Shown: positions 34,041 to 41,900 of the stretch, one piece after another
Numbering within the stretch: position 1 is the stretch's first letter
How the letters are laid out: each line of letters opens with the position of its first letter
Assembly: GCA_902464615.1 (NCBI GenBank)
Contig: CABQKA010000002.1
Span: 1-64,000, forward strand
DNA from: an uncultured Prevotella sp.
GTDB taxonomy: Bacteria; Bacteroidota; Bacteroidia; Bacteroidales; Bacteroidaceae
Length of the DNA: 64,000 nt
Direction: 5' to 3'
Made by a program: the position numbers and the translations under genes
Notes under the pieces: generated by a model
What the model was told of the DNA's origin: nothing
The model's input: only the letters and a program-made list of their open reading frames with translations
Databases searched by the model: none

Positions 34041-34547
34041 ATGAATCCTATCGTCAGTATTATCATGGGCAGCACATCCGACTTGCCCGTCATGGAGAAA
34101 GCGGCGCGCTTCCTGGAAGAAATGGAAGTCCCCTTTGAGATGAACGCCCTTTCGGCACACCGCACGCCGGCCGAGGTAGAGGCCTTTGCCCGCGGCGCGG
34201 CGCAGCGCGGCCTGCGCGTCGTCATCGCCGGCGCGGGCATGGCCGCCGCTTTGCCGGGCGTCATCGCCGCCAACACGACGCTGCCCGTAATAGGCGTCCC
34301 TATAAAAGGTATGCTCGACGGGCTCGACGCCCTGCTTTCCATCGTACAGATGCCCCCGGGCATTCCCGTAGCCACGGTCGGCGTGAACGGTGCCCAGAAT
34401 GCCGCCATCCTGGCCGTTGAGATGCTGGCCCTCTCCGACACGGCGCTGGCCGCCCGGCTGGCCGCCTACAAGGAAGGACTGAAAGACAAGATTGTGAAAG
34501 CCAACGCCGAACTCGCTGCCGTGAAGTACCGGTTCAAGACGAACTGA
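34041..34547 (+). CDS. purE: N5-carboxyaminoimidazole ribonucleotide mutase PurE
   Basis: 168 residues. The class I PurE signature is IIMGSTSDLPVMEKAARFLEE with the phosphate-binding SDLP, followed by the catalytic SAHRTP loop, AGAGMAAALPGVIAA and GVPIKGMLDGLDALLSIVQMPPG. The enzyme converts N5-CAIR to CAIR in purine synthesis in the cytoplasm. The partner purK is not in the window. It is embedded in the rpoN-PAP2-purE-ispG run, 23 bp before ispG. Confidence 0.96.
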   Translation: MNPIVSIIMGSTSDLPVMEKAARFLEEMEVPFEMNALSAHRTPAEVEAFARGAAQRGLRVVIAGAGMAAALPGVIAANTTLPVIGVPIKGMLDGLDALLSIVQMPPGIPVATVGVNGAQNAAILAVEMLALSDTALAARLAAYKEGLKDKIVKANAELAAVKYRFKTN

Positions 34548-34570
34548 CGCCCGGCTTAACCCTTATCCGC

Positions 34571-36454
34571 ATGGACCTTTTTAATTACCAGCCCCGTGCT
34601 TCCCATAGGGTGCGCGTGGGCAACCGTCCGCTCGGGGGCGGCGAACCTATCCGCCTGCAAAGCATGACGACGCGGCCCACGACCGACACTACGGGCTGTG
34701 TGGAGCAGGCTATGCGTATCTTCGACGCCGGGGCGGACTATGTGCGCCTCACTACGCAGGGCACCCGCGAGGCCGAGAATCTGCGGGCCATCCGCGAAGA
34801 GCTGCACCGCCGCGGCTATGACCGCCCGCTCGTGGCCGACGTCCACTTCAACCCCAACGTGGCCGACGTGGCCGCCGCCATAGTCGAGAAAGTGCGCATC
34901 AATCCCGGGAACTATGTGGACCCGGCCCGCACGTTCAAGCACCTGGAGTACACCGACGAGGAATATGCCGCCGAACTGCAGCGCCTCGAGGAGCGCTTCT
35001 CCCGCCTGTTGGCCATCTGCCGCCAGCACGGCACGGCGCTGCGCATCGGTGTGAACCACGGTTCGCTCTCCGACCGCATCATGAGCCGCTATGGCGACAC
35101 GCCGGCCGGCATTGTGGAAAGCTGCATGGAGTTTCTCCGCGTCTGCGTCAGAGAGGATTTCCGTGACGTGGTCGTCTCTATCAAGGCCAGCAACACGGTA
35201 GTCATGGTCCGCTCCGTCCGTCTCCTGTGCGACGCCATGCGGCGCGAGGGCATGGACTTCCCGCTTCATTTGGGCGTGACCGAGGCCGGCGAGGGCGAAG
35301 ACGGCCGCATCAAGAGCGCGGCCGGCATCGGGGCACTTCTGGCCGACGGCATCGGTGACACCATCCGTGTCTCGCTGAGCGAAGAGCCTGAGCGGGAAGT
35401 CCCCGTGGCCTATAAGCTGGCGGCCCATGTGGTGCGCAGCCGTTCCGGCCACGCTTTCATTCCCGGCCGGCTCTGCCCGCTGTTCGACTACCTCAATCCC
35501 GCGCGCCGTGCCACGTGTCCCGCCGGGCCTTTCGGCGGCGGGCAGGTCCCCGTCGTCATTTCCGCCCGTCTGGACGGCAGTGCCGATACGGGAAGCCTGA
35601 AGCCCGACTTCGTCTACTGCGGCGGGAAGCTCCCCGCGGCCAAGGACCGCATACCCGGAGCCGGCTACATCGTCGACGCCGCCGCGTGGACCGGTGAGGA
35701 GCATACCTATCCGGCCTATCCGCCCCATTTGCTCATGACGGTCGGGGCTTGCCCGGCGCCGCTGAAGTTCCTCTTCCTCAGCTATCCCTTACTGACGGAC
35801 GAGGTGCGCGCCTGCCTGCGCCGCCATCCCGAGATGGTCGTCATCGCGCAGTCCGGCCACGCCAACCGCCTCGGCGAGCAGCGCGCGCTGGTCCACGACC
35901 TGTGGAACGCCGGCATCCCCGCGCCCGTGGTCTTCTTCCAGCAGTACGCCTGCGGCGCGGCCCGGAAGGAGGACTTCCAGATATGCGCGGCGGCCGACAT
36001 GGGCGCCTTGCTCTTCGACGGCCTGGCCGACGGCATCTTCCTTTACGACGAGGCACCGCGCGGTGCCGCCCCCCTGCCCCACTCCGTGCAGGACGAAACG
36101 GCCTTTGCCATCCTGCAAGCCACGCGGGCCCGCATCACCAAGACCGAGTACATCAGCTGTCCCGGCTGTGGGCGCACGCTCTACGACCTGCCGGGCACCA
36201 TCGCCCGCATCAAGGCCGCCACAGGCCATCTGACGGGCTTGAAAATCGGCATCATGGGCTGCATTGTCAACGGTCCGGGCGAGATGGCCGACGCCGACTA
36301 CGGCTACGTAGGCGCTGCCCGCGGCAAGGTGAGCCTTTACCGCGGCCGCGTCTGTGTGGAGAAAAACATTCCCGCCGAGGAGGCCGTCGACCGCCTGCTG
36401 GCCCTCATCGAGCACGACGGGCGGGGCCAGACCGCCCCTCCTGCCGGCGACTGA
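34571..36454 (+). CDS. ispG: 4-hydroxy-3-methylbut-2-enyl-diphosphate synthase, long form
   Basis: 627 residues, the long IspG/GcpE found in Bacteroidetes, Chlamydiae and plants, with an extra domain inserted between the TIM barrel and the Fe-S domain. The barrel is seen in SMTTRPTTDTTGCVEQAMRI, VADVHFNPNVADVAA and RINPGNYVDP. The [4Fe-4S] ligands are C530 and C533 (SCPGCGRTLYDLP) and C564 (GCIVNGPGEMADADYGYVG), with E571 completing the set. It reduces MEcPP to HMBPP in the non-mevalonate isoprenoid pathway. It is the last gene of the rpoN run and is followed by a GC-rich hairpin (36494-36530). Confidence 0.96.
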   Translation: MDLFNYQPRASHRVRVGNRPLGGGEPIRLQSMTTRPTTDTTGCVEQAMRIFDAGADYVRLTTQGTREAENLRAIREELHRRGYDRPLVADVHFNPNVADVAAAIVEKVRINPGNYVDPARTFKHLEYTDEEYAAELQRLEERFSRLLAICRQHGTALRIGVNHGSLSDRIMSRYGDTPAGIVESCMEFLRVCVREDFRDVVVSIKASNTVVMVRSVRLLCDAMRREGMDFPLHLGVTEAGEGEDGRIKSAAGIGALLADGIGDTIRVSLSEEPEREVPVAYKLAAHVVRSRSGHAFIPGRLCPLFDYLNPARRATCPAGPFGGGQVPVVISARLDGSADTGSLKPDFVYCGGKLPAAKDRIPGAGYIVDAAAWTGEEHTYPAYPPHLLMTVGACPAPLKFLFLSYPLLTDEVRACLRRHPEMVVIAQSGHANRLGEQRALVHDLWNAGIPAPVVFFQQYACGAARKEDFQICAAADMGALLFDGLADGIFLYDEAPRGAAPLPHSVQDETAFAILQATRARITKTEYISCPGCGRTLYDLPGTIARIKAATGHLTGLKIGIMGCIVNGPGEMADADYGYVGAARGKVSLYRGRVCVEKNIPAEEAVDRLLALIEHDGRGQTAPPAGD

Positions 36455-36493
36455 GCGGCCGTTTCCGCGGTTTCCGTTCCGTAATTTATACCG

Positions 36494-36530
36494 CCACCCC
36501 CTCCCGCTTTCCTGTGCCGGGAGGGGGTGG
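36494..36530 (+). terminator. Hairpin after ispG
   Basis: 13-bp perfect stem CCACCCCCTCCCG/CGGGAGGGGGTGG; no T-run follows. Confidence 0.55.
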
Positions 36531-36608
36531 TCTGCTTCCGGGCCGGCTTTCCGGAGGCACACTTGGCGGAAAAATGGCTTCACTTGCTGTTCTTCTGCAT
36601 TTTGTTTG

Positions 36609-36616
36609 TATATTTG
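36609..36616 (+). promoter_or_regulatory. -7 box TATATTTG for the CoA-transferase gene
   Basis: Exact consensus 22 bp before ATG 36638; CTTG 22 bp further upstream is a weak -33. Confidence 0.55.
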
Positions 36617-36637
36617 CAGACAGAAATAGCATAAAGC

Positions 36638-38152
36638 ATGAATATTCCTATACTTTCGGCTGCCGAAGCTGCGGCCATGATTCACGACGGCGACTTGCTG
36701 GGCATCGGCGGTTTCGGCCCGTCGGGCTCCCCAAAGGGCATACCGCCCGCCATAGCGGCCCGCGCGCGGGCGGAGCACGCCGCCGGGCGGCCTTTCCGCG
36801 TGAGCGTCGTCACGGGCGCTTCCATCGGCGCCAGCTGCGACGGCGAACTGGCCGCGGCCGACGCCGTGGACCGCCGGCTGCCTTTCTCCGTGAACGCAGA
36901 GATGCGCAAAGCCTACAACGAAGGGCGCGTGCGCTACAACGACCTTAACCTCTCTGACAATGCGGCCCACCTGAGGCAGGGCATCACCGGCCGGCCCGAC
37001 TGGGGCATTATCGAAGCGTGCGACGTGCAGGAAATCCGCGGCAAATACCGTATTTACCTGACGGCCGGCATCGGCATCGCGCCTACCATCTGCCGCCTGG
37101 CCCGCCACGGCGTATTCATCGAGCTGAACTCGTGGCATTCCACCCGCATTGTCGGTATGCACGACATATACGAGATAGAGGACAACTGGTTCCGCGCGCC
37201 GCTGCGCATCACGCAACCCATAGAGCTTATCGGCCTCCCTTATATCGAGGTGGACGCCTCGCGCATCGCGGGGCTTGTCGAAATGCACCTGCCCGACGAG
37301 GCCCGGGCCATGACGCCCCCTACGCCCGTCACGGAACGCATCGGGCAGCACGTGGCCGACTTCCTGCTGTGGAACATGGACCGCGGCTACCTCTTCCGCG
37401 ACCGCCTGACGCTCCAGAGCGGCGTGGGCAGCGGCGCCAACGCCGTGCTCGGCGCGCTGGGACGCTGCAGCGAGCTGCCCGCCTTCAACATCTATACCGA
37501 AGTGCTCCAGGAAGAGCCCTTGCGCCTCATCGGCGAAGGCCGCGTCGTCGCGGCCTCCACCGGTGCGCTCACCATCAGTCCCGAGCACCTGCAGCAGCTT
37601 TATGCCAACATCAACGACTACCGCGGCCGCCTCGTCATCCGCCCTTCGGAGATATCGAACTGCCCCGAAATCATAGCCCGGCTGGGCATCTGCTCGCTCA
37701 ATACGGCCCTGGAGGTGGACATATACGGCCACGTCAACTCTACGAAAGTGGGCGGCACGCGCATGATGAACGGCGTGGGCGGTTCGGCGGACTATACGTG
37801 CAACGCCGTGCTCTCCATGTTCACCTGCGGCTCCACGGCCAAGGACGGGCGTATCAGTTCCATCGTCCCCTTCTGTTCGCACGTGGACCATACGGAGCAT
37901 TACGTCGACGCCGTCATTACGGAATACGGCGTGGCCGACCTGCGCAACAAGTGCGCCATGGAGCGCGCCGAGGCGCTCGTCGCCGTGGCCCATCCGGACT
38001 ACCGCCCCCTGCTGCGCGACTACCTGCGTCTGGCCGAACGCTACGGCGGGCATACGCACCACGTGCTTTCCGCCGCCTTCGCCATGCACGACACGTTCCG
38101 CCGTAAGGGCGACATGCGCCTGACGCGGTGGGAGGAATACATCAAGGACTGA
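36638..38152 (+). CDS. Acetyl-CoA hydrolase/transferase family; probable succinate:acetate CoA-transferase
   Basis: 504 residues. Two Rossmann-like halves of class I CoA-transferases are visible: LLGIGGFGPSGSPKGIP with the oxyanion-type loop in the first, and QSGVGSGANAVLG then NIYTEVLQE in the second, where E288 is the predicted CoA-thioester Glu. GGSADYTCNAVLS and VITEYGVADLR are typical of the YgfH/AarC/ScpC subgroup. Such enzymes move CoA between acetate and succinate or propionate in succinate-propionate fermentation, which fits the expected physiology. Promoter box TATATTTG at 36609-36616; the gene is monocistronic, ending at palindromes and a hairpin. Plain acetyl-CoA hydrolase is the alternative. 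Confidence 0.9.
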   Translation: MNIPILSAAEAAAMIHDGDLLGIGGFGPSGSPKGIPPAIAARARAEHAAGRPFRVSVVTGASIGASCDGELAAADAVDRRLPFSVNAEMRKAYNEGRVRYNDLNLSDNAAHLRQGITGRPDWGIIEACDVQEIRGKYRIYLTAGIGIAPTICRLARHGVFIELNSWHSTRIVGMHDIYEIEDNWFRAPLRITQPIELIGLPYIEVDASRIAGLVEMHLPDEARAMTPPTPVTERIGQHVADFLLWNMDRGYLFRDRLTLQSGVGSGANAVLGALGRCSELPAFNIYTEVLQEEPLRLIGEGRVVAASTGALTISPEHLQQLYANINDYRGRLVIRPSEISNCPEIIARLGICSLNTALEVDIYGHVNSTKVGGTRMMNGVGGSADYTCNAVLSMFTCGSTAKDGRISSIVPFCSHVDHTEHYVDAVITEYGVADLRNKCAMERAEALVAVAHPDYRPLLRDYLRLAERYGGHTHHVLSAAFAMHDTFRRKGDMRLTRWEEYIKD

Positions 38153-38182
38153 AACCGCCGCGCGCCCGTTGCCCGCGTTTCG

Positions 38183-38246
38183 CCGGCTAAGCCCCGTCGC
38201 CACGGGCCTTAGCCGAGGAAACGCGGGGCTAAGGCCCGTGGCGCGC
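38183..38246. repeat. Palindromic repeat R6 (double)
   Basis: Three core copies: GGCTAAGCCCCGT, ACGGGCCTTAGCC and CGGGGCTAAGGCCCGT, downstream of the CoA-transferase gene. Confidence 0.8.
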
Positions 38247-38266
38247 CACACATTTTTCTATGAGAC

Positions 38267-38303
38267 AGGCGGCCCGCTCCGACTTTTTCGGAGTGGGCCG
38301 CCT
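38267..38303 (+). terminator. Long hairpin with T-rich loop between the CoA-transferase and P5-like genes
   Basis: 16-bp stem (38267-38282, 38288-38303, one G-U) around CTTTTT. The right arm touches the next -7 box, so it likely ends upstream transcription. Confidence 0.5.
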
Positions 38304-38311
38304 TACCTTTG
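38304..38311 (+). promoter_or_regulatory. -7 box TACCTTTG upstream of the P5-like gene
   Basis: Exact consensus directly abutting the hairpin at 38267-38303; leader about 67 nt. Confidence 0.5.
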
Positions 38312-38367
38312 CACTTGTCGACACCGTCCGAGGGGACGGACCTGCAGGCCGCGCGCCGCCTCCGAAC

Positions 38368-38375
38368 TAACTTTG
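38368..38375 (+). promoter_or_regulatory. Second -7 box TAACTTTG upstream of the P5-like gene
   Basis: Exact consensus ending 9 bp before ATG 38385; would give a near-leaderless transcript. Confidence 0.45.
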
Positions 38376-38384
38376 ACCATAACC

Positions 38385-38801
38385 ATGAAAACAACCGAAA
38401 ACCTGGGTACGGAAAACCGTAACCCGCTCAACATCCGCTGTTCGGCCCGCAACCACTGGCTGGGCCTCGACCCGAAGCGGCCTTGCGTCAAAGGCTTCTG
38501 CCGCTTCATCAGTGCGGCCCACGGCTACCGCGCCGCCGTGGTGCTCGTCAAGACCTACATCGTCCGCTACGGCTGCGACACGCCGCGGAAAATCATTACG
38601 CGCTGGGCGCCGCCGTCGGAAAACCGCACGGAGCTTTACGTGGCCGCCGTATGCGGGCGCTGCGGCCTGCGTCCCGACGAGCGCATCGCCACCGAAGGCC
38701 CGCAGATAGGCCGCCTCGTTTCCGCCATGGCGCGGCAGGAGACCGGGGCACACGCCACGCCGGCCTACATAGACAGCCTGCGCCGGAAGTTCGGCGTATG
38801 A
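38385..38801 (+). CDS. Small protein resembling Bacteroidetes phage/mobile-element 'structural protein P5'
   Basis: 138 residues from ATG 38385. The order N-R-N-P-L-N-I-R, W-x-G-L, G-F-C-R-F-x-x-x-x-x-G-Y-R-A, TPRKIITRWAPPSEN and the C-terminal LVSAMARQETG matches the small P5-like, muramidase-like proteins annotated in Bacteroides prophages and conjugative elements, as I remember that family. No signal peptide is present. A single such gene, followed by a short basic gene, suggests a domesticated or remnant element gene. A lytic or structural role is inference. Two -7 boxes lie upstream (38304-38311 and 38368-38375); the nearer one ends 9 bp before the ATG. Confidence 0.65.
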   Translation: MKTTENLGTENRNPLNIRCSARNHWLGLDPKRPCVKGFCRFISAAHGYRAAVVLVKTYIVRYGCDTPRKIITRWAPPSENRTELYVAAVCGRCGLRPDERIATEGPQIGRLVSAMARQETGAHATPAYIDSLRRKFGV

Positions 38802-38853
38802 CGCTGCCGCACGGCAATAGTAAAAAACATTGTAGGATAAAAAAGGAAAGACT

Positions 38854-39102
38854 ATGACAAACGGAAGAATGATGCGCCGGCGCCGGCGCCAGCAGCGCGG
38901 CCCGGCCGGGTGGGAAGAGCGCCGCGAGGTGGCCAAGCGCTGCTTCGACATGGAGGACGGGCGGATGGCTGTGGCGCGGCTGAACCGCTGGATTAAGGGC
39001 GACCCCACGCTGCTTGCCGCCCTCAGGGCCTGCGGCTACCGTCCGCGCACGCGGCGGCTGCAGCCGGCCGTGGTGCGCGTCCTGCGCCGCTATTTGTACT
39101 GA
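38854..39102 (+). CDS. Small very basic protein of unknown function
   Basis: 82 residues, with 22 Arg or Lys counted by eye (start MTNGRMMRRRRRQQRG). Not recognised. It has a helical-looking middle (WEERREVAKRCFDMEDGRMAVARLNRWIKGDPTLLAAL in parts: REVAKRCFDMEDG, LNRWIKGDPTLL). A clear purine-rich ribosome site, AAGGAAAG, lies 6 bp before the ATG, unusual in this window. It follows the P5-like gene by 52 bp and overlaps the 3' end of the convergent WYL gene by 13 bp. Nucleic-acid binding is a guess from charge alone. Confidence 0.55.
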   Translation: MTNGRMMRRRRRQQRGPAGWEERREVAKRCFDMEDGRMAVARLNRWIKGDPTLLAALRACGYRPRTRRLQPAVVRVLRRYLY

Positions 39103-39947
39103 CCGCCGTCCGGCCCGCAGTAGTCGCGGGCCAGCGTGCGGGCCACGTCGCCCATCAGCCGGCGCAGGTCGTCCGGCGACACTACGCGGATGTCCGCACC
39201 GAAGGAGAGAAGCTGCCCGACGAAGTCGCGCGTGAGCGCCACGTCAAGCTCGAAGCGCGCCTCTCCCTCCGGTGCGGGCATTTCGTGTTGCGAGGGATGG
39301 AGCGGCCGCTGGCGCAGGTAGGCCGCGGCGTGCGGTCCGCCGGCGGCCAGGACCACGTGGCGCGGGCACACGTCGTTTCCGCCGTAAGCCCCGAAACTGT
39401 GGGCAAAGTAGGCGGCCGTGCTGAAGTCCGCCGGGCGGCGGAAACGCATGGGCAGGAGCGTGAGCCCCGCGATGCGGTCCACGGCGAAGTTGCGCACCTC
39501 GCCGTGGCGTTCGCTCAGCCCCACCGTGTAGTAGAAACCGCGGATGAGCGTCAGGGCATAGGGATGGAAGAGCGTGGTGTAGGCCGCTTTGTCGAGCGGT
39601 ACGTAGTCCATGCGCAACTGGTGGCGCGAGGTGACGGCGTCGGCCAACAGGGGCAGCCATGCCGCGGTCTCTTCGTCGGCGCGGGCGTCGAGCGGCTGTC
39701 CCTCCGCGCCCAGCAGGCGGCGCAGCGCGCCGTTTTCCTCCGCGCCGCACAGGGCGTAGCGCCCGCCGGAGCAGGCCAGCCGCAGCCCGTAGCGCGATTC
39801 CAGCGCGCGGCGGTTGTCGTAGAAGGTGCTTTCGGCCATGGGGCGGGCGCGGTCGTCCTCGTCGCGCCATGCGTCGAGGATTTCCCGCTTCGTCAGTGCG
39901 CCGCGGCGGTAGAGGAGGCGGGCCAGCCAGAGAGCCTTGTTGACCAT
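39090..39947 (-). CDS. WYL-domain transcriptional regulator
   Basis: 285 residues. The N-terminal winged HTH (about 1-65; LLYRRGALTKREILDAW, STFYDNRRALESRYGL) is followed by the WYL-type Sm-like sensor domain (about 120-190; LRMDYVPLDKA, FHPYALTLIRGFYYTVGLSE) and a C-terminal extension (WCX-like, about 200-285; RFELDVALTRDFVGQLLSFGADIRVVSP). WYL regulators bind DNA and a nucleic-acid or nucleotide ligand. It is the last gene of the reverse-strand glycan operon (12 bp after the GT2 gene), so it is expressed with those genes, but whether it controls them is unknown. Confidence 0.88.
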   Translation of the reverse strand: MVNKALWLARLLYRRGALTKREILDAWRDEDDRARPMAESTFYDNRRALESRYGLRLACSGGRYALCGAEENGALRRLLGAEGQPLDARADEETAAWLPLLADAVTSRHQLRMDYVPLDKAAYTTLFHPYALTLIRGFYYTVGLSERHGEVRNFAVDRIAGLTLLPMRFRRPADFSTAAYFAHSFGAYGGNDVCPRHVVLAAGGPHAAAYLRQRPLHPSQHEMPAPEGEARFELDVALTRDFVGQLLSFGADIRVVSPDDLRRLMGDVARTLARDYCGPDGGQYK

Positions 39948-39959
39948 GTGGAGGGAACG

Positions 39960-40967
39960 TTACTTGAACTGCCGGCCGCCGGCGAGGATGCGCAGGCGGG
40001 TGGCCAGGGCCGAGCGGATGCGGTCCCATTGCCCGTGGCGCAGGTTGAGGCACAGCTCTTCGGCGGAGCGCCATGCCTTGACCCACGGGTGGCCCCAGGC
40101 CATGACGCGGTAGACGCGGCGGCGGTAGGCCACGTGGTCTACGACGTCGGCCGGGTGGACCAGGGGGAAGCGCATCTCCGGGCGGTCCATGGTGAAGATG
40201 CGGCGGTAACCGCGCGGCAGCGTGCGGGCCGAACCGCCGAAGTGTGTGGAGTCGGCCGTGGCGCCGAGGTTGGTAATCTGGTTGACTGCCGGCATGATGG
40301 CCATTTGCGACTGGAGTAGCAGTGTGGCGTGGAAGATGGTCTCGTAGAACGCTTTGCCGGAGGCACGGTGGGCGCGGCACATGGGCAGGAAGTCGCGCCG
40401 CAGCCGCCGTTCGCGCGTCAGGGCTTCAATGCGTGCCACGGCCTCCGGGCGGTCCAGGAAGGAGTAGTCCGCGTCCCAGCGCTCTACGACACGGCGCCAC
40501 GAGGCCCATCCCCAGATGGAGAAGTTTGTCGTGAAGAAATAGGAGTCGTCGCCGACGTCGTGCGTGCGCTCGTCAATGTTGAAGCCCGATATCATGCCGA
40601 TGCGCTCGTCGTGGGCGTAGCGGTCGAGCATTTCCTTGCAGAAGGGAAAGAAGGAGTCGGCGGGCACGTCGTCGTCTTCCAGGACGATGCACTTGTCTGT
40701 CTGTGAAAAGGCCCATTTCTGGGAGATGTATTCCGACGGGTCGCAACCGTAGTTCTTTTCCTGGTAGAGCCGCTGCACGCGGCACGGCCAGTCGACCTTC
40801 GCCACAATGTCGCGGCAGGCCTGTATGCCGGGCAGGTCGCGCTCGCCGCGTGGCCCGTCCTGGTAGAGGAAGAGCTGCGTGGGCTGTGCGCGGCGCACGG
40901 CGTCGAAGACTTGGGCCAGGTGGTCCGGGCGGTTGAAGAAGAGGATGAGTACGGAGACGTCGGTCAT
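39960..40967 (-). CDS. Glycosyltransferase family 2 (HlpA-like)
   Basis: 335 residues. It opens with VSVLILFFNRPDHLAQVFDAV, has QLFLYQDGPRG and the metal site CIVLEDDDVPADSFF, then FFTTNFSIWGWASWRRV, the WGWASW block typical of the GT2 subgroup annotated hemolytic protein HlpA or sugar transferase in Bacteroidetes. The C-terminal third is conserved-looking but without named motifs. It should act on a surface glycan in the cytoplasm. It is fourth in the reverse-strand operon, 84 bp after licD. Confidence 0.88.
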   Translation of the reverse strand: MTDVSVLILFFNRPDHLAQVFDAVRRAQPTQLFLYQDGPRGERDLPGIQACRDIVAKVDWPCRVQRLYQEKNYGCDPSEYISQKWAFSQTDKCIVLEDDDVPADSFFPFCKEMLDRYAHDERIGMISGFNIDERTHDVGDDSYFFTTNFSIWGWASWRRVVERWDADYSFLDRPEAVARIEALTRERRLRRDFLPMCRAHRASGKAFYETIFHATLLLQSQMAIMPAVNQITNLGATADSTHFGGSARTLPRGYRRIFTMDRPEMRFPLVHPADVVDHVAYRRRVYRVMAWGHPWVKAWRSAEELCLNLRHGQWDRIRSALATRLRILAGGRQFK

Positions 40968-41051
40968 GGCTGGTAAAGGTTCAAGGTTGCTGGGTGAGGG
41001 ACAGGCTGCCCGGACCCGCGGCGGCTGCGGCAGGATGCGTGCGGCCGGGGG

Positions 41052-41897
41052 TCAGGAAAGCGTGGCGCGGTAGAAGGCGGCGTGGCCGTGGCGCTTTTCT
41101 TCGGGCGGCAGGGCCATGTAGTCGCCGTAGAGGTCGCGGAGATAGGCATCCGGGTTGGCCGGTGCGCTGAAGCAGCCGCCTTCGAACTCGGCGGTGCCGA
41201 GGGGAAAGACGCTGTCCGTGCGGTGCATGATGCCGTATCCGTTGTTGTCGAGCGTGTTCGACAGGTATTCGCCCCGCCGGGCCAGGCGGCAGGCGGCAGC
41301 CCAGAGCAGGCGGCAGACGGCGCGCTTCGTGCCGAAGTAGAAAAGCTCGGCCACTGAACGCCAGGAGTAAGTGTGGCGCTCGTGCAGGATGGCGTTGGCG
41401 CGGCAGTAGCCGCGGGCTACGCGCCTGACAAAGCGCGTTGACACGGAGGGGTAGTCCACCATGGGGAAGATGTCCACGTAAAGCCCCTTGGCATAAGGCA
41501 GGCGGAAATCGTCGCCAGGCTCGACGATGAGAGAGTCGAGGTCGCGCACTTTGAGGATAGGGAACTTTACAGAGGGGTCGGTCTGCGGTGTCTGCATGAA
41601 CAGGTGGGGCGGAAGCTCGGTGCGGGCCACTTCGACGAAGCGCAGGGCGTCGGCCCGGCGCATGGCGATGTCGATGTCGTCGTCCCAGGGAATGAAGCCT
41701 TTGTGGCGGACGGCGCCGAGCAGCGTGCCGCCGTCGAGCCAGTAGGCAATGCCGTGGCGGCGGCAGATGGCGTCTATTTCGCGCAGGATGGCCAGTTCCT
41801 TGAGCTGCACGCTGCGGCGGTGGCGCGCCATGTAGGCCGCGAGGCGTTCCTGCCCTTCTTCGCGGCGCCGGGTGGGGGATAGTGTGTGCCCGTCCAT
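41052..41897 (-). CDS. LicD-family phosphotransferase
   Basis: 281 residues. The nucleotidyltransferase-like LicD core is at 53-80: YWLDGGTLLGAVRHKGFIPW followed by DDDIDIAMR, with the metal-binding DDDID. A second block, SLIVEPGDDFRLPYAKGLYVDIFPMVD in parts (KGLYVDIFPMVD), is also diagnostic. LicD enzymes transfer phosphocholine, phosphoethanolamine or pentitol-phosphate from a CDP carrier to a sugar. Here the gene directly upstream (3 bp) encodes a CDP-ribitol-synthase-like fusion, so ribitol-5-phosphate is the likeliest group; no licABC choline genes are present. It acts on a surface glycan. Confidence 0.9.
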   Translation of the reverse strand: MDGHTLSPTRRREEGQERLAAYMARHRRSVQLKELAILREIDAICRRHGIAYWLDGGTLLGAVRHKGFIPWDDDIDIAMRRADALRFVEVARTELPPHLFMQTPQTDPSVKFPILKVRDLDSLIVEPGDDFRLPYAKGLYVDIFPMVDYPSVSTRFVRRVARGYCRANAILHERHTYSWRSVAELFYFGTKRAVCRLLWAAACRLARRGEYLSNTLDNNGYGIMHRTDSVFPLGTAEFEGGCFSAPANPDAYLRDLYGDYMALPPEEKRHGHAAFYRATLS

Positions 41898-41900
41898 GGC

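Noticed and set aside
38169..38384. Longer start for the P5-like protein
   Set aside because: The 72 extra residues run through repeat R6 and the hairpin and contain no conserved-looking sequence.
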